Below, in pieces: positions 41,723-50,537 of a stretch of 64,000 nucleotides of DNA. Each line of letters begins with the position of its first letter. The first letter of the stretch is position 1. The notes under the pieces were generated by a model. That model had not been told where the DNA came from. It made no database searches and saw only the letters and a program-made list of their open reading frames with translations. Source of the stretch: Vibrio fortis (GTDB lineage Bacteria > Pseudomonadota > Gammaproteobacteria > Enterobacterales > Vibrionaceae); assembly GCF_024347475.1 (NCBI RefSeq), contig NZ_AP025488.1, forward strand, positions 1,054,001 to 1,118,000, read 5' to 3'. The translations under genes were made by a program, and so were the position numbers.

Positions 41723-42724
41723 ATGAACTCAACTCAATCTCTATTATCAACTCAGCAAGACGTAATATCCACTTCACCAGATGTGATGACTTACGTGGGA
41801 TTCTTCTTACTCACCTTGGTGTTAGTGTCTGTCGATATCTATCAAACTCGTGGTGGTAATGTCACCATCAAGAAAGCGACGGTGTGGAGTATCTTTTGGT
41901 TTTTGCTAGCGTTCCTGTTTGCAGGTTCTATTTATCTGTTTTGGGAATTCTATGCACCTCATAGCGATTACACGGCAGAGAAAGCAACGGTCTCGTTTAT
42001 CACGGGTTATCTGTTAGAGAAATCGCTCAGCGTTGATAACCTATTCGTGTTCGCGATGATCTTTGGTCAGTACCAAGTGCCTGAACATTTGCGCCCTAGA
42101 GCGTTACTGTGGGGCGTAATTGGTGCGTTAGTACTGCGTGCAGTGATGATCGCATTGGGTGCTCAACTATTAGCACAGTACCATTGGGTACTTTACGTAT
42201 TCGCAGCATTCCTTATCGCGACAGGTGTCAAATTGGCGCTCGACAAAGGTGAAGAAGAGAGCGTAAACACGTTACCTGAGAAGTTGCTGCGTAAAGTGAT
42301 GCCAGTGACTGAAGAGTTCCATGGCGCTTCTTTGATGGTTAAGCAGGGCGTTAAATGGATGATCACCCCGATGATGTTGGTGATCGGTGCAATTGCGGTT
42401 ATGGATGTAATGTTCGCACTGGACTCTATCCCAGCAATCTTCGCTGTAACACAAGAACCGTTTTTGGTTTTGGCTGCGAACGTATTTGCGTTATTAGGTC
42501 TTCGTTCTCTGTACTTTGTGCTTCAAGGCATGATGGATAAGTTCATCTACCTAAAACCAGCACTGGCTTTCATCATGGTATTTATTGGTATCAAGATGCT
42601 GCTGGTGGAGAGCGAATATGCGATTCCGACTTACTGGTCACTGGGCGTTTTGATCACCACCATGACCGTAGCGGTTATTGCATCTATCTATGGAAACAAG
42701 TCAGACATAGAACAGACAAATTAA
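41723..42724 (+). CDS. alx: TerC/Alx-family membrane protein under Mn2+ riboswitch
   Basis: 333 residues with about nine membrane segments. TerC family marks are EKSLSVDNLFVFAMIF and AVMDVMFALDSIPAIFAVT, each bearing the conserved acidic residues proposed to bind metal. E. coli Alx (321 residues) exports Mn2+ or protects against it, and is controlled by the same riboswitch class. The start is fixed by an ideal GGAGG. A long hairpin terminator follows. The gene name is by homology to alx; it could equally be called terC-like. Confidence 0.9.
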   Translation: MNSTQSLLSTQQDVISTSPDVMTYVGFFLLTLVLVSVDIYQTRGGNVTIKKATVWSIFWFLLAFLFAGSIYLFWEFYAPHSDYTAEKATVSFITGYLLEKSLSVDNLFVFAMIFGQYQVPEHLRPRALLWGVIGALVLRAVMIALGAQLLAQYHWVLYVFAAFLIATGVKLALDKGEEESVNTLPEKLLRKVMPVTEEFHGASLMVKQGVKWMITPMMLVIGAIAVMDVMFALDSIPAIFAVTQEPFLVLAANVFALLGLRSLYFVLQGMMDKFIYLKPALAFIMVFIGIKMLLVESEYAIPTYWSLGVLITTMTVAVIASIYGNKSDIEQTN

Positions 42725-43035
42725 AGTCAAAATAACTTATCTAAATAGTGGTTATTTACACGAGGCCAAGAGAACAAAGAATTTATTTATGTAAATTTTT
42801 TGTGACCTTGGCCTCTTTGTTTAGAGAGTTATTTGTACTAAATTCAACTTTTAAGCGAAATTTTGAATTTAAATTCATTTTGTGTGAGTGCGTATTCTAT
42901 ACGGTTGTTAATGGTTTGTTTTATTAGAAAAACTTATCCGAACTTCTAGTTTTTGTCATTTTTTAACCCGCAAATAATCGCCTATTATTCACACCAACAA
43001 GACGAAACACTTAAAAAATTTATAGAGAGGCAATC
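42725..43035. other. Intergenic region, terminator and promoter only
   Basis: 311 bases between alx and the 62-residue protein gene. It has a long hairpin terminator at 42762-42815 and AT-rich promoter-like sequence. No further ORF or RNA motif was recognised. Confidence 0.5.
42762..42822 (+). terminator. Long intrinsic terminator after alx
   Basis: GAGGCCAAG (42762-42770) pairs with CTTGGCCTC (42807-42815); an AT-rich imperfect inner stem fills the loop; Ts follow. Confidence 0.8.
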
Positions 43036-43224
43036 ATGGCTCAAGCAATGCAAATGAATACTATCGCTGTTCCAAACTCTATGGATAAGAAGACCTACGC
43101 GGTTAACTTCAAAGGACTGATTGCACACATCATCGACATCCTATTCGTTGATAACACTCCTCGCAGCTACTACGCAAGCGACCTTTCTGGTCACATGCAA
43201 AAAGATATCGGTATCTACCGTTAA
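43036..43224 (+). CDS. Small DUF1127-like protein, 62 residues
   Basis: The C-terminal end (SYYASDLSGHMQKDIGIYR) resembles the DUF1127 pattern of a short helix ending in Asp-Ile-Gly-Ile-x-Arg, a family found in small stress-response proteins. The N terminus is poorly conserved-looking. AGAGAGG precedes the ATG and a perfect terminator follows, so it is a free-standing, well-expressed-looking gene. The family assignment is tentative. Confidence 0.7.
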   Translation: MAQAMQMNTIAVPNSMDKKTYAVNFKGLIAHIIDILFVDNTPRSYYASDLSGHMQKDIGIYR

Positions 43225-43246
43225 TCTTGCGAGACAAGAATTGATG

Positions 43247-43275
43247 AAAGCCAGCTCATGTAGCTGGCTTTTTTG
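43247..43275 (+). terminator. Intrinsic terminator
   Basis: AAAGCCAGCT (43247-43256) pairs with AGCTGGCTTT (43262-43271), with T-run to 43274. It ends the small DUF1127-like gene. Confidence 0.9.
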
Positions 43276-43365
43276 TATCTGAAAGGAAATTAATGACGAC
43301 TCGGTCTTCTCTATAACTCGATGCCCTTAATGTACATGGGTTATAAAGATCAGGAAGGAGTCGTT

Positions 43366-44091
43366 ATGAGTCGTATCTGCAAAAGCCATTGGTTAGGTAT
43401 ACCGCTCGCGCTGTGTTCTACATCTGTGCTTGCCGAGAATTGGGAACATAAAGGTCAACCTGCACAAATCATCGAGCTCTTTACGTCAGAGGGTTGTTCT
43501 AGTTGCCCTCCGGCGGACAAATACCTAAGTAAACTAGAAACCCACCCAGAACTCTGGCAAGAAGTGATTCCGCTTGCTTACCACGTTGATTATTGGAACT
43601 ACCTAGGTTGGAGTGATAAGTTTGCTAGCCAAGCCTTTAGTCAAAAGCAGCGCTTATATAAGGCGTACGGAGTTGTAAGTAGCGTTTATACACCGGGCTT
43701 TGTTGTTGATGGTAAAGAGTGGCGTGGTTATTTTAATTGGCTTGATCGTACATTGCCGTCGATGCAACAAGTTGATAAGCCGACTTTGAGTTTAAGTCGT
43801 GAGGACAGTACCTTCAGCGTGAATTATGACGGCGAGGGCGATTACGTCGCTCACATTGTTCTGCTTGCGATGAACCAAGTGACTCAAGTAAAAGCAGGGG
43901 AGAACCGAGGGAGAGAGCTCGAACACGACTTCGTCGTTGTCTACAACGGATTTCAACGTGGAGAGTCAAGTTGGCAATTTGACATCGATTTCAGCCCACT
44001 CGTTGTTAAACCCGATGCGGTGGCAGTGTGGCTTACTAAGCCTAATTCCTATCAACCAGAACAAACCGTTGCAGGTTGGTTTAATCAATAG
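43366..44091 (+). CDS. DUF1223 thioredoxin-fold periplasmic protein
   Basis: 241 residues. The signal peptide ends near VLAENWE (about 25). ELFTSEGCSSCPPADKYL has the Cys-x-x-Cys-like pair (CSSC) characteristic of DUF1223, a thioredoxin-like fold. PLAYHVDYWNYLGW and FASQAFSQKQRLY are further family marks. It probably acts in periplasmic redox chemistry; this is an inference. AGGAG stands five bases before the ATG at 43366, so a longer in-frame ATG at 43321 is unlikely. Confidence 0.9.
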   Translation: MSRICKSHWLGIPLALCSTSVLAENWEHKGQPAQIIELFTSEGCSSCPPADKYLSKLETHPELWQEVIPLAYHVDYWNYLGWSDKFASQAFSQKQRLYKAYGVVSSVYTPGFVVDGKEWRGYFNWLDRTLPSMQQVDKPTLSLSREDSTFSVNYDGEGDYVAHIVLLAMNQVTQVKAGENRGRELEHDFVVVYNGFQRGESSWQFDIDFSPLVVKPDAVAVWLTKPNSYQPEQTVAGWFNQ

Positions 44092-44203
44092 CGCAATTTC
44101 ACGCGGTAATCGCTCTATGGAACACGATTTAGTTTGTATATCGTGGAAATTGGGCTTGGATAAAGGTAAATAAAAGGAAATCAGTACGGAAAGGGGCTCA
44201 AAT

Positions 44204-44218
44204 GCGCTAGTATAGCGC
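44204..44218 (+). promoter_or_regulatory. Inverted repeat in the promoter of DEAD-box helicase 2
   Basis: GCGCTA-GTA-TAGCGC, a perfect 6-bp inverted repeat overlapping a -10-like TAGTAT and followed by GC-rich bases, 32 bases before the start codon. Confidence 0.35.
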
Positions 44219-44249
44219 GCTCTAATTTACCATTGAGTCTCTTCCATTA

Positions 44250-45533
44250 ATGACTGATACCACAACAGTAACCAACTTCTCAGAGCTTGGTTTAATCTCA
44301 CCACTTGTTTCTCGCTTAACTGAGCTTGAGTACCAACAACCAACGCCTATTCAAGCACAGGTAATTCCGAGCGTTTTACAAGGCCGTGACCTTATTGCGG
44401 GCGCAAACACCGGCTCAGGTAAAACAGCCGCCTTTGCTTTGCCACTACTTCAGCAAGTTTATCAGGAAAGCCCTGTATCACGCGGTAAAGGTAATCATGT
44501 GTCGGGTCTGATTTTGGTTCCAACACGCGAACTGGCAAAACAAGTTGCTGACAGCGTTAAGTCATATGCGGTTCATTTCAATGGCGCAATTAAAACAGTA
44601 TGTGTATTCGGTGGTGTATCAGTAAACCGTCAGATGCAAGCTCTACGTGGTGGCGCTGATATTCTTGTGGCGACACCGGGTCGACTGCTTGATTTGGTTT
44701 CAAGCAACGCAGTCAAGCTGGATCGTGTAAAAACGCTGATCCTTGATGAAGCAGACCGAATGCTCAGCCTTGGTTTTACTGAAGAGCTAGACGCCATTCG
44801 AAAGCTGTTACCGGCTCAAAAGCAGACTCTTTTGTTCTCTGCAACGTTCCCTGAACAAGTTCAAGTATTAACGGAAGAGCTACTTAACAACCCACTTGAA
44901 GTTCAACTTCAAAGCACAAACGCGAGCACACTGGTTCAACGTGTGTTTGAAGTAGAGAAAGGGCGTAAGACGGCTTTGCTCGCGCATTTGATTAAAGAGA
45001 ATCAATGGCGACAAGCTCTTATTTTTGTTAACTCAAAAAATGGTTGTGAGCATCTAGCGGATAAACTCTACAAGCGCGGTATTATCGCGGAAGTCTTCCA
45101 CGGGGATAAAGGTCAGGGTTCTCGTACTCGTATTCTAGAAGACTTTAAACTGGGTGATATTGACGTTCTTATCGCAACGGATATTGCTGCTCGCGGCCTC
45201 GACATCGAAAAGCTGCCAGTAGTTATTAACTTCGACCTACCGCGAAGCCCATCAGACTACATGCACCGTATCGGTCGAAGCGGCCGTGCAGGCGAGGTGG
45301 GTTTGGCTCTGTCTTTGATCGATCACGAGGATTACCATCACTTTAAGATCATCGAGAAGAAAAACAAAATTCGTCTGGACCGAGAGCAGGTAGAGGGTTT
45401 TGAAGTCGATGCCGAAGCCGTTGCAGAACTGATCGCAGCGCTTAAACCCGTTGCTCCACCAGCTGGAACAGGTAAGAAGAAAAAGAAGAAGAAAGCAGCA
45501 CAGAAGCAAGATGTGTGGCTGAAAAATAGTTAG
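44250..45533 (+). CDS. DEAD-box ATP-dependent RNA helicase (RhlE-like paralogue)
   Basis: 427 residues. Motif I is ANTGSGKTAAFALP, with PTRELAKQ, TPGRL, DEAD (ILDEADRMLSLGF), SAT (LFSATF), RGLDIEKLP and HRIGRSGRAGE in order. The tail differs from that of the helicase at 22603: an acidic region (EQVEGFEVDAEAVAELI) then a run of Lys (TGKKKKKKKAAQKQ). It may have a separate RNA target. A terminator follows at 45558. No ribosome-binding site is obvious upstream of the ATG. Confidence 0.93.
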   Translation: MTDTTTVTNFSELGLISPLVSRLTELEYQQPTPIQAQVIPSVLQGRDLIAGANTGSGKTAAFALPLLQQVYQESPVSRGKGNHVSGLILVPTRELAKQVADSVKSYAVHFNGAIKTVCVFGGVSVNRQMQALRGGADILVATPGRLLDLVSSNAVKLDRVKTLILDEADRMLSLGFTEELDAIRKLLPAQKQTLLFSATFPEQVQVLTEELLNNPLEVQLQSTNASTLVQRVFEVEKGRKTALLAHLIKENQWRQALIFVNSKNGCEHLADKLYKRGIIAEVFHGDKGQGSRTRILEDFKLGDIDVLIATDIAARGLDIEKLPVVINFDLPRSPSDYMHRIGRSGRAGEVGLALSLIDHEDYHHFKIIEKKNKIRLDREQVEGFEVDAEAVAELIAALKPVAPPAGTGKKKKKKKAAQKQDVWLKNS

Positions 45534-45555
45534 TCTCGATTGACGTTTCAGATAC

Positions 45556-45590
45556 TAAAAAGGCGCTCCATGAGCGCCTTTTCTTGTTCT
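45556..45590. terminator. Bidirectional intrinsic terminator
   Basis: AAAAGGCGCT (45558-45567) pairs with AGCGCCTTTT (45573-45582), flanked by A and T runs. It lies between convergent genes. Confidence 0.9.
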
Positions 45591-45602
45591 GAGTAGAAGC
45601 GA

Positions 45603-46160
45603 TTACTTCTTACGGCAGAACTCAGCGATCACGTACATTGACTGACCGCCGTTTGTTTTACCAGAAACAAGCTTAGGGTCGTCACCAACGCTGATTCCGC
45701 GAATAACTGTACCTTGTTTGATTACTTGGTTTGTGCCTTTCACTGGAAGGTCTTTGATTACCGTTACGTCGTCACCTTTTTTCAGTTCAACGCCGTTGCA
45801 ATCAAGAGGCTTGTCATCAGCAGACATGCCGATTTGTGCCCATACTGATGTCTCTTCTTCCATGTACATCATATCTAGTGCGTCTTGCGCCCAGCTTTCA
45901 GAGTTCAGGCGAGTTAGTTGACGCCATGCCGTCACTTGTACTGGTGGCTCTTGGCTCCACATGCTGTCTGTTAGACAACGCCAGTGGTTGATGTCTTTAG
46001 GATCGTCAATCTCACCAAGACACTTGTCACATACCATGATGCCGTGGTCTACCGTAACGTGGCTGTGTGGTGGTACTGCGTATGCAGTAAGAGAAGAATC
46101 AGAACCACATAGTTCACATTTAGATTGGCAGCGCTCTAGCATAGTTGCTTCAGAAGACAT
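45603..46160 (-). CDS. yjdM: PhnA/YjdM family zinc-ribbon protein
   Basis: 185 residues. The N-terminal zinc ribbon has CQSKCELCGSDSSL and VCDKCLGEI as paired Cys knuckles; the C-terminal SH3-like domain has DCNGVELKKGDDVTVIKDLP and VKGTNQVIKQGTVIRG, the diagnostic PhnA pattern. Despite the old name, the E. coli relative is not required for phosphonate breakdown. The middle part (residues about 65-110) is longer than in E. coli YjdM (111 residues). Function is unknown. Convergent with DEAD-box helicase 2. Confidence 0.9.
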   Translation of the reverse strand: MSSEATMLERCQSKCELCGSDSSLTAYAVPPHSHVTVDHGIMVCDKCLGEIDDPKDINHWRCLTDSMWSQEPPVQVTAWRQLTRLNSESWAQDALDMMYMEEETSVWAQIGMSADDKPLDCNGVELKKGDDVTVIKDLPVKGTNQVIKQGTVIRGISVGDDPKLVSGKTNGGQSMYVIAEFCRKK

Positions 46161-46334
46161 AATGGACTCACATTTATTAGGTGTTAATTTACGGGGCTAT
46201 TATCCACTTTATTTAATAGAATGAAAGGCCTCGTACGGTATTCTGTCTTGATTAATTTTAGCTGAGATCAATCGAAGTGCTTAAATTTTATAAGCAAACG
46301 ATTTTGTAAAAGACAGAAGTAGACGGATGTTAAA

Positions 46335-46360
46335 CAAAAATGCCAGCGGTTAGGCTGGCA
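46335..46360 (-). terminator. Intrinsic terminator after volA
   Basis: TGCCAGC (46341-46347) pairs with GCTGGCA (46354-46360); on the minus strand a T-run (forward A-run at 46332-46340) follows the stem. Confidence 0.8.
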
Positions 46361-46426
46361 CAAAATAAGTTTTAACTTTGCTTAATGGGATGGGATATTT
46401 ACTTTTTATCCATCAGTTACTTGTTG

Positions 46427-48934
46427 CTAATCAATCGTTGCATCAAGCAGTATAGGGTTTACAGTTAAGCTGCCTGTGGCGTTGCCTTGGGTTAAATTGA
46501 ACTGAACTATTTGTGAGACCATCTCTGCATGTGCGGCACTGTCATCTTCTGTAGGAAGGTGAGATTTTTGCGGCGCAATAACAGTGCTGTGTTCAGCAAA
46601 AGAAGTACGAGCAAAATATGACGCTACCAATTGTTCCGTCGAATTACTAATGCTGTTCTTCAACCCTAGTTTACTAAAAAGCGGCTGAGTACCGGCCGTA
46701 GGCAGCTGAGCTGTATTAGGGATCGTTTCATCATTCTCTGCTTGTATGCCAAGTACAGGGCCAGACATTAGTGTGGCAATGTTAATTGGATCTACATTAT
46801 CTAACACTGTTTGTGCCGCATAAGTAAATGAAGTTAATGTTGCATCAACTACTGCTTTCGTTTGTTTTTGCTCATCGCTAGCGTTTGAGCTATCGAGAAT
46901 CGCATAGAAGTTGTTAAAGCAGTCACCATCGTCAACTGCAGGCGTTTTGTTGTAACAGTTTACACCATAATATTCTTGATATGCGGCGTTTTGAGAACCA
47001 ATAACATTGTGCTTAATGGTTCCAGAAAATGAACCAGACTCGAGTAAGAATGGACCAATGCCCCCGCCTGGGTTTGCTAAAGTCGTAGCTTTGTACGCAA
47101 GTTCGTCATCTACAGTTATGCCAAATGCAGTATCTATTTTAGTATTGGCGACGGCAGAAGAGCTAATACCTGTAATACCTCCAATAGAATGCCCCATTAA
47201 AGATACGTTAGTTGCATCTAAAGAGCTAAATGGCAAACCAGTCCCGTTATTGAGTGCAAGCCTTAAACCAAGACCATCAATGGCGCTTTGTCTAATATTG
47301 TCGCGGGCAACAGGCAAGTACTCTAGATTCATGTACACCGTCGGTGTTGCTGGTGTAGTCACTATTTCACCATTTTCTCCTAGGCCGCGCTGACCATGAA
47401 GCGGTTGATCAATCGCGACGATGGCGTACGGCTGCTGACCTAATTGGATTGCGCCTGCCATATGTTGTAGAGCGAAAGCATAACTTGTTTCTTTCAAACT
47501 AGTGATACCGTGTTGGTATTGAAGCACTGGTAGGTTACTGCCTACGAGGCCACCTGATGGGATGAACATGATTACGTCAACGGACTCAACAGAACGAATC
47601 TGTGGAACTGCGCTGTACTTTGTTAAGATTCGTTCTTGGTCTAATTGTGTGCCATCCGCTAAAGTAAGTTCGGCACCAATTAGGTTCTTCTGGTAGTTTG
47701 GGTCCAATAACTGATTAATCGGATCTGCTATATCCAACTCAGACAGTTGTCTTATAATTTCAACTTTGTCTGCGTCTGAACCCGATGATAAAACCTTCAG
47801 TATTTTGAGCACACTTGGCATGCTACTGCGCCAAGGCTGAGTTTTCCAACCACTATTCGCTGTATCATTTGATAGAAAATAAGGCAGTTTCACCTTAGCT
47901 CGATATACCGTGATCTCGCTTCCTGTTGCTGACTTAAAACTTGTGTAGTTGGTTGTTAGCGCATCAATACCGGCCGTTCCCAGAGCAGCTTTTGCATAAG
48001 GGTCAACGTTTAACGCGGTATCAAATGGCATAGTGTTTGGAATCGGACTCTCACTGTCTAGTTCTATCTCATACAGACTATTGAGCGTATCAGCATCAAT
48101 ATTTTTTGGATTGGCGCTACCTTGCCAAATCTGAGATTGAGTTAATGCATACCCTATTGCCAAGGCATTTTTTGTATTCTGAATGACGCTACCCGCGGAA
48201 GAGGTTGTAAACCACGACGAGTAAATGATGTTGTCCTTGTTTTGTATTGTTCCCTCGCTTTCAAACAATTCTTCAACTTGATGGATGATTTTTTGTGGTA
48301 TATCCAATGAGCCTGATTGATCAATGCGTGTCGATTTTAAAGAAGCATATGACTTGGATGTACCTAAAGGTTCATTTTGATTATCGACTAGCGTATCGGT
48401 GAGGGCGTAAACATAATTGGAATTAGGGTCTAAGCCTTTCAGAGGTACAACCTCTATCGTCTTAAGATCTTGTGATCTTACGATATAATCCTCCGAAACG
48501 CTGAGTTCATCCAAGTTTGAAATTCTACCAGTGGCTAAGTCAACATCGACCTTTGCGACTTTGACGCCACTATTCATCATATTGGCATCATTTTTTAAGG
48601 TTCTTCCATTTGCTAACTTAATGTTAATCGTAAACGGCATGATGGTACTCCAGCCATCAGCTTCTCCCATCGCAACTACTGGATCATTTAACAAACCCGT
48701 TGAGTTAGCGTCCACGGGAATATTCAATGTATGGTCATTTGTATCGAATAGGAAGAATGAAGGAAGAGGGATATCGGCATCATTTCCAAGAAGTGTAAAG
48801 CTGACTGTTGAGCTGCGAGCTAACGACTGTTCAATTGCGTCTGAGTAGATAGAACCAGAGCTTTCAGTATTGTCCCCACAGCCTGCAAGCAGTAATGCAG
48901 AGCAAACGAGAGATAAAGTAAATTTGGTATTCAT
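46427..48934 (-). CDS. volA: Surface lipoprotein lysophospholipase VolA (Pla-1/cef lipase family)
   Basis: 835 residues. A lipoprotein signal ends at LLAGC (Cys 19). The catalytic Ser is in LMGHSIGGITG (Ser 583), a typical alpha/beta-hydrolase elbow; acid and His are likely in GIQAENDET and SFAEHSTV. V. cholerae VolA is a surface lipoprotein that cleaves lysophosphatidylcholine and releases fatty acid taken up by FadL. The gene lies 17 bases after fadL in the same direction, the same pairing. A terminator follows. The N-terminal 150 residues look like an Ig-like or beta-sandwich region. Confidence 0.93.
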   Translation of the reverse strand: MNTKFTLSLVCSALLLAGCGDNTESSGSIYSDAIEQSLARSSTVSFTLLGNDADIPLPSFFLFDTNDHTLNIPVDANSTGLLNDPVVAMGEADGWSTIMPFTINIKLANGRTLKNDANMMNSGVKVAKVDVDLATGRISNLDELSVSEDYIVRSQDLKTIEVVPLKGLDPNSNYVYALTDTLVDNQNEPLGTSKSYASLKSTRIDQSGSLDIPQKIIHQVEELFESEGTIQNKDNIIYSSWFTTSSAGSVIQNTKNALAIGYALTQSQIWQGSANPKNIDADTLNSLYEIELDSESPIPNTMPFDTALNVDPYAKAALGTAGIDALTTNYTSFKSATGSEITVYRAKVKLPYFLSNDTANSGWKTQPWRSSMPSVLKILKVLSSGSDADKVEIIRQLSELDIADPINQLLDPNYQKNLIGAELTLADGTQLDQERILTKYSAVPQIRSVESVDVIMFIPSGGLVGSNLPVLQYQHGITSLKETSYAFALQHMAGAIQLGQQPYAIVAIDQPLHGQRGLGENGEIVTTPATPTVYMNLEYLPVARDNIRQSAIDGLGLRLALNNGTGLPFSSLDATNVSLMGHSIGGITGISSSAVANTKIDTAFGITVDDELAYKATTLANPGGGIGPFLLESGSFSGTIKHNVIGSQNAAYQEYYGVNCYNKTPAVDDGDCFNNFYAILDSSNASDEQKQTKAVVDATLTSFTYAAQTVLDNVDPINIATLMSGPVLGIQAENDETIPNTAQLPTAGTQPLFSKLGLKNSISNSTEQLVASYFARTSFAEHSTVIAPQKSHLPTEDDSAAHAEMVSQIVQFNLTQGNATGSLTVNPILLDATID

Positions 48935-48951
48935 ATAATTATTCCCGGGGA

Positions 48952-50205
48952 TTAGTTGAATGCGTAGTTGAGTTGGATGGCAGAAAGGTAAGCTACACCT
49001 TCAGCGTCAAATGTTAGCTTGTCACCTGCTGCGTCAGTTTCGGTGAACGAACCACTTTTACTTTGTACTAAAGCAAATGCGGCATCGACTGTCATATTCT
49101 CTGAGACAGAATAAGTTAGGCCTGCGGAGTACCAGTATCGGTCACTATCAGGAATACTTAATGTTGCCTTGCCAGCTTGCTCGTCATAAGCGAGACCTGC
49201 TCTCAGTGTCCAATCATTGTTTAGTGAGTATGTTGTACCAATTGACCATCTCTGGTTGTCGTCATAGTGTTCTGTTTTTAAGAAACACTCATTGTTCTTA
49301 CAATCAGGGCTTGTCGCTTTTAGTTCTTTAAACTTACTCCATTGAGTCATTTGCCACCCATAATGGACAGCCCAGCTATCATTAAGCTGGTGGAATGCGG
49401 ATAGTTCGATGATGTCGGGTAATTCGATTTCAAGGCGGCCTGTCGTTTTTCCAGGTTGGTCGTTAGACATGCGCAAGCCTGTGTAATCTGTAAATTCGCC
49501 GTCATCGAAATCTAGATTGACTGAAGAACGGTAGCCAAAGCCGAAACGGTTGTTATCATTCAACTCGTAAAGAGCACCTACATTCCAACCGAAACCGAAT
49601 GTTTCTCCTGTCATCGAGATAAGTTTGTCACTTGCAGCCCCCCCAACTGGTAGGGTTCCCTTATGTCTGTTTAATTCAGCTTCTGCATAAACAAAGTTCA
49701 CACCTGCACCCACGCTGAAGCTCTCATTGATCCTATAAGCGATGTTTGGATTTAGGTTTACTGAAACGAGAGACGTGTCGCCGGCGAGATCACCGGCATA
49801 AATGTCGTCTGGGTAGTCAGTAGCAACGCCGTATGTTGTGAACATGCCTATACCCCAAGCCCAACTATCGTTAATAGGGCTGATGTAGTATGCGGCAGGT
49901 ACTATTTGTAAAGGTGCTACATCTTTTGACTCCTGATAGACGTCATCTTGTTCTTTTTTTATTTGAGTAACATTAACCTCTGGGTCAACGATAGACACTG
50001 CGCCTGAAAATTGTGCTGTATCAAAAAGGGTCATGGCGGCAGGGTTACGTGCTAATACGCTGGCATTATCTGCCACGGCACCTTCGCCTGAAAATGAACG
50101 TCCCAAACCTGATGCTGAGTGTTCTGCAACTTGGAATCCGGCAGCTAAAGAGTTACAAGCAACCAGCACTGACAGTGAAACGAGAGAGCGTTGTACTGTT
50201 TTCAT
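48952..50205 (-). CDS. fadL: Outer-membrane long-chain fatty acid transporter FadL
   Basis: 417 residues. The signal peptide ends at SLAAG (about 22). The N-terminal plug has SGLGRSFSGEGAVADNASVLARNPAAM, including the Asn-Pro-Ala motif of FadL; the rest is a beta barrel ending in aromatic QLNYAFN as needed for BamA recognition. It imports long-chain fatty acids, here probably those freed by VolA. The ATG follows AGGAGG. Upstream there is a triple 11-base tandem repeat, candidate site for a response regulator; I saw no convincing FadR box. Confidence 0.94.
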   Translation of the reverse strand: MKTVQRSLVSLSVLVACNSLAAGFQVAEHSASGLGRSFSGEGAVADNASVLARNPAAMTLFDTAQFSGAVSIVDPEVNVTQIKKEQDDVYQESKDVAPLQIVPAAYYISPINDSWAWGIGMFTTYGVATDYPDDIYAGDLAGDTSLVSVNLNPNIAYRINESFSVGAGVNFVYAEAELNRHKGTLPVGGAASDKLISMTGETFGFGWNVGALYELNDNNRFGFGYRSSVNLDFDDGEFTDYTGLRMSNDQPGKTTGRLEIELPDIIELSAFHQLNDSWAVHYGWQMTQWSKFKELKATSPDCKNNECFLKTEHYDDNQRWSIGTTYSLNNDWTLRAGLAYDEQAGKATLSIPDSDRYWYSAGLTYSVSENMTVDAAFALVQSKSGSFTETDAAGDKLTFDAEGVAYLSAIQLNYAFN

Positions 50206-50537
50206 TTAAACCCTCCTAGGGCATCTAATTCTTTCTTATACGTGAAAACAAACATGAGCGACCATGCTAAATGTTAAGCATATGTTAAGGTTATGTTTTA
50301 CGAAAAGTCAAAGGAAGAACAAATATTTTGTGAAGTTATATTTATTAGATGCGGGACTCTAACATTGATTATATAAATACTATCAATGGATTATGTAAGG
50401 TAGGAGGTGTGACCAGATTGGTTTTGAGTATTAACTGAGCGATAAGGGATAAATTGTATATTTTTTAACATATCTGAATCTGTTTACCGAAATCACTGAA
50501 CTCGGCATAATAGGTACCACTTGTTTAATCATTAATA
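50206..50537. other. Divergent promoter region between fadL and the M50 protease gene
   Basis: 332 bases. It contains the 11-base tandem repeats (50271-50300) and AT-rich sequence. No ORF or known RNA motif was recognised. Confidence 0.5.
50271..50300. repeat. Triple 11-base-phased repeat upstream of fadL
   Basis: ATGTTAAG at 50271 and 50282, and ATGTTTTA at 50293, each 11 bases apart, lying 66-95 bases upstream of the fadL start. OmpR/PhoB-type response regulators bind direct repeats with this spacing. Confidence 0.4.

Noticed and set aside
41464..41859. 131-codon ORF covering the Mn2+ riboswitch
   Set aside because: It runs through the riboswitch and into the TerC-type gene in another frame; chance open frame.
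50405..50430. FadR-like ACCAGATTGGT upstream of fadL
   Set aside because: The arms are in the wrong order for FadR (TGGT-N3-ACCA is required) and the site lies almost 200 bases from fadL.
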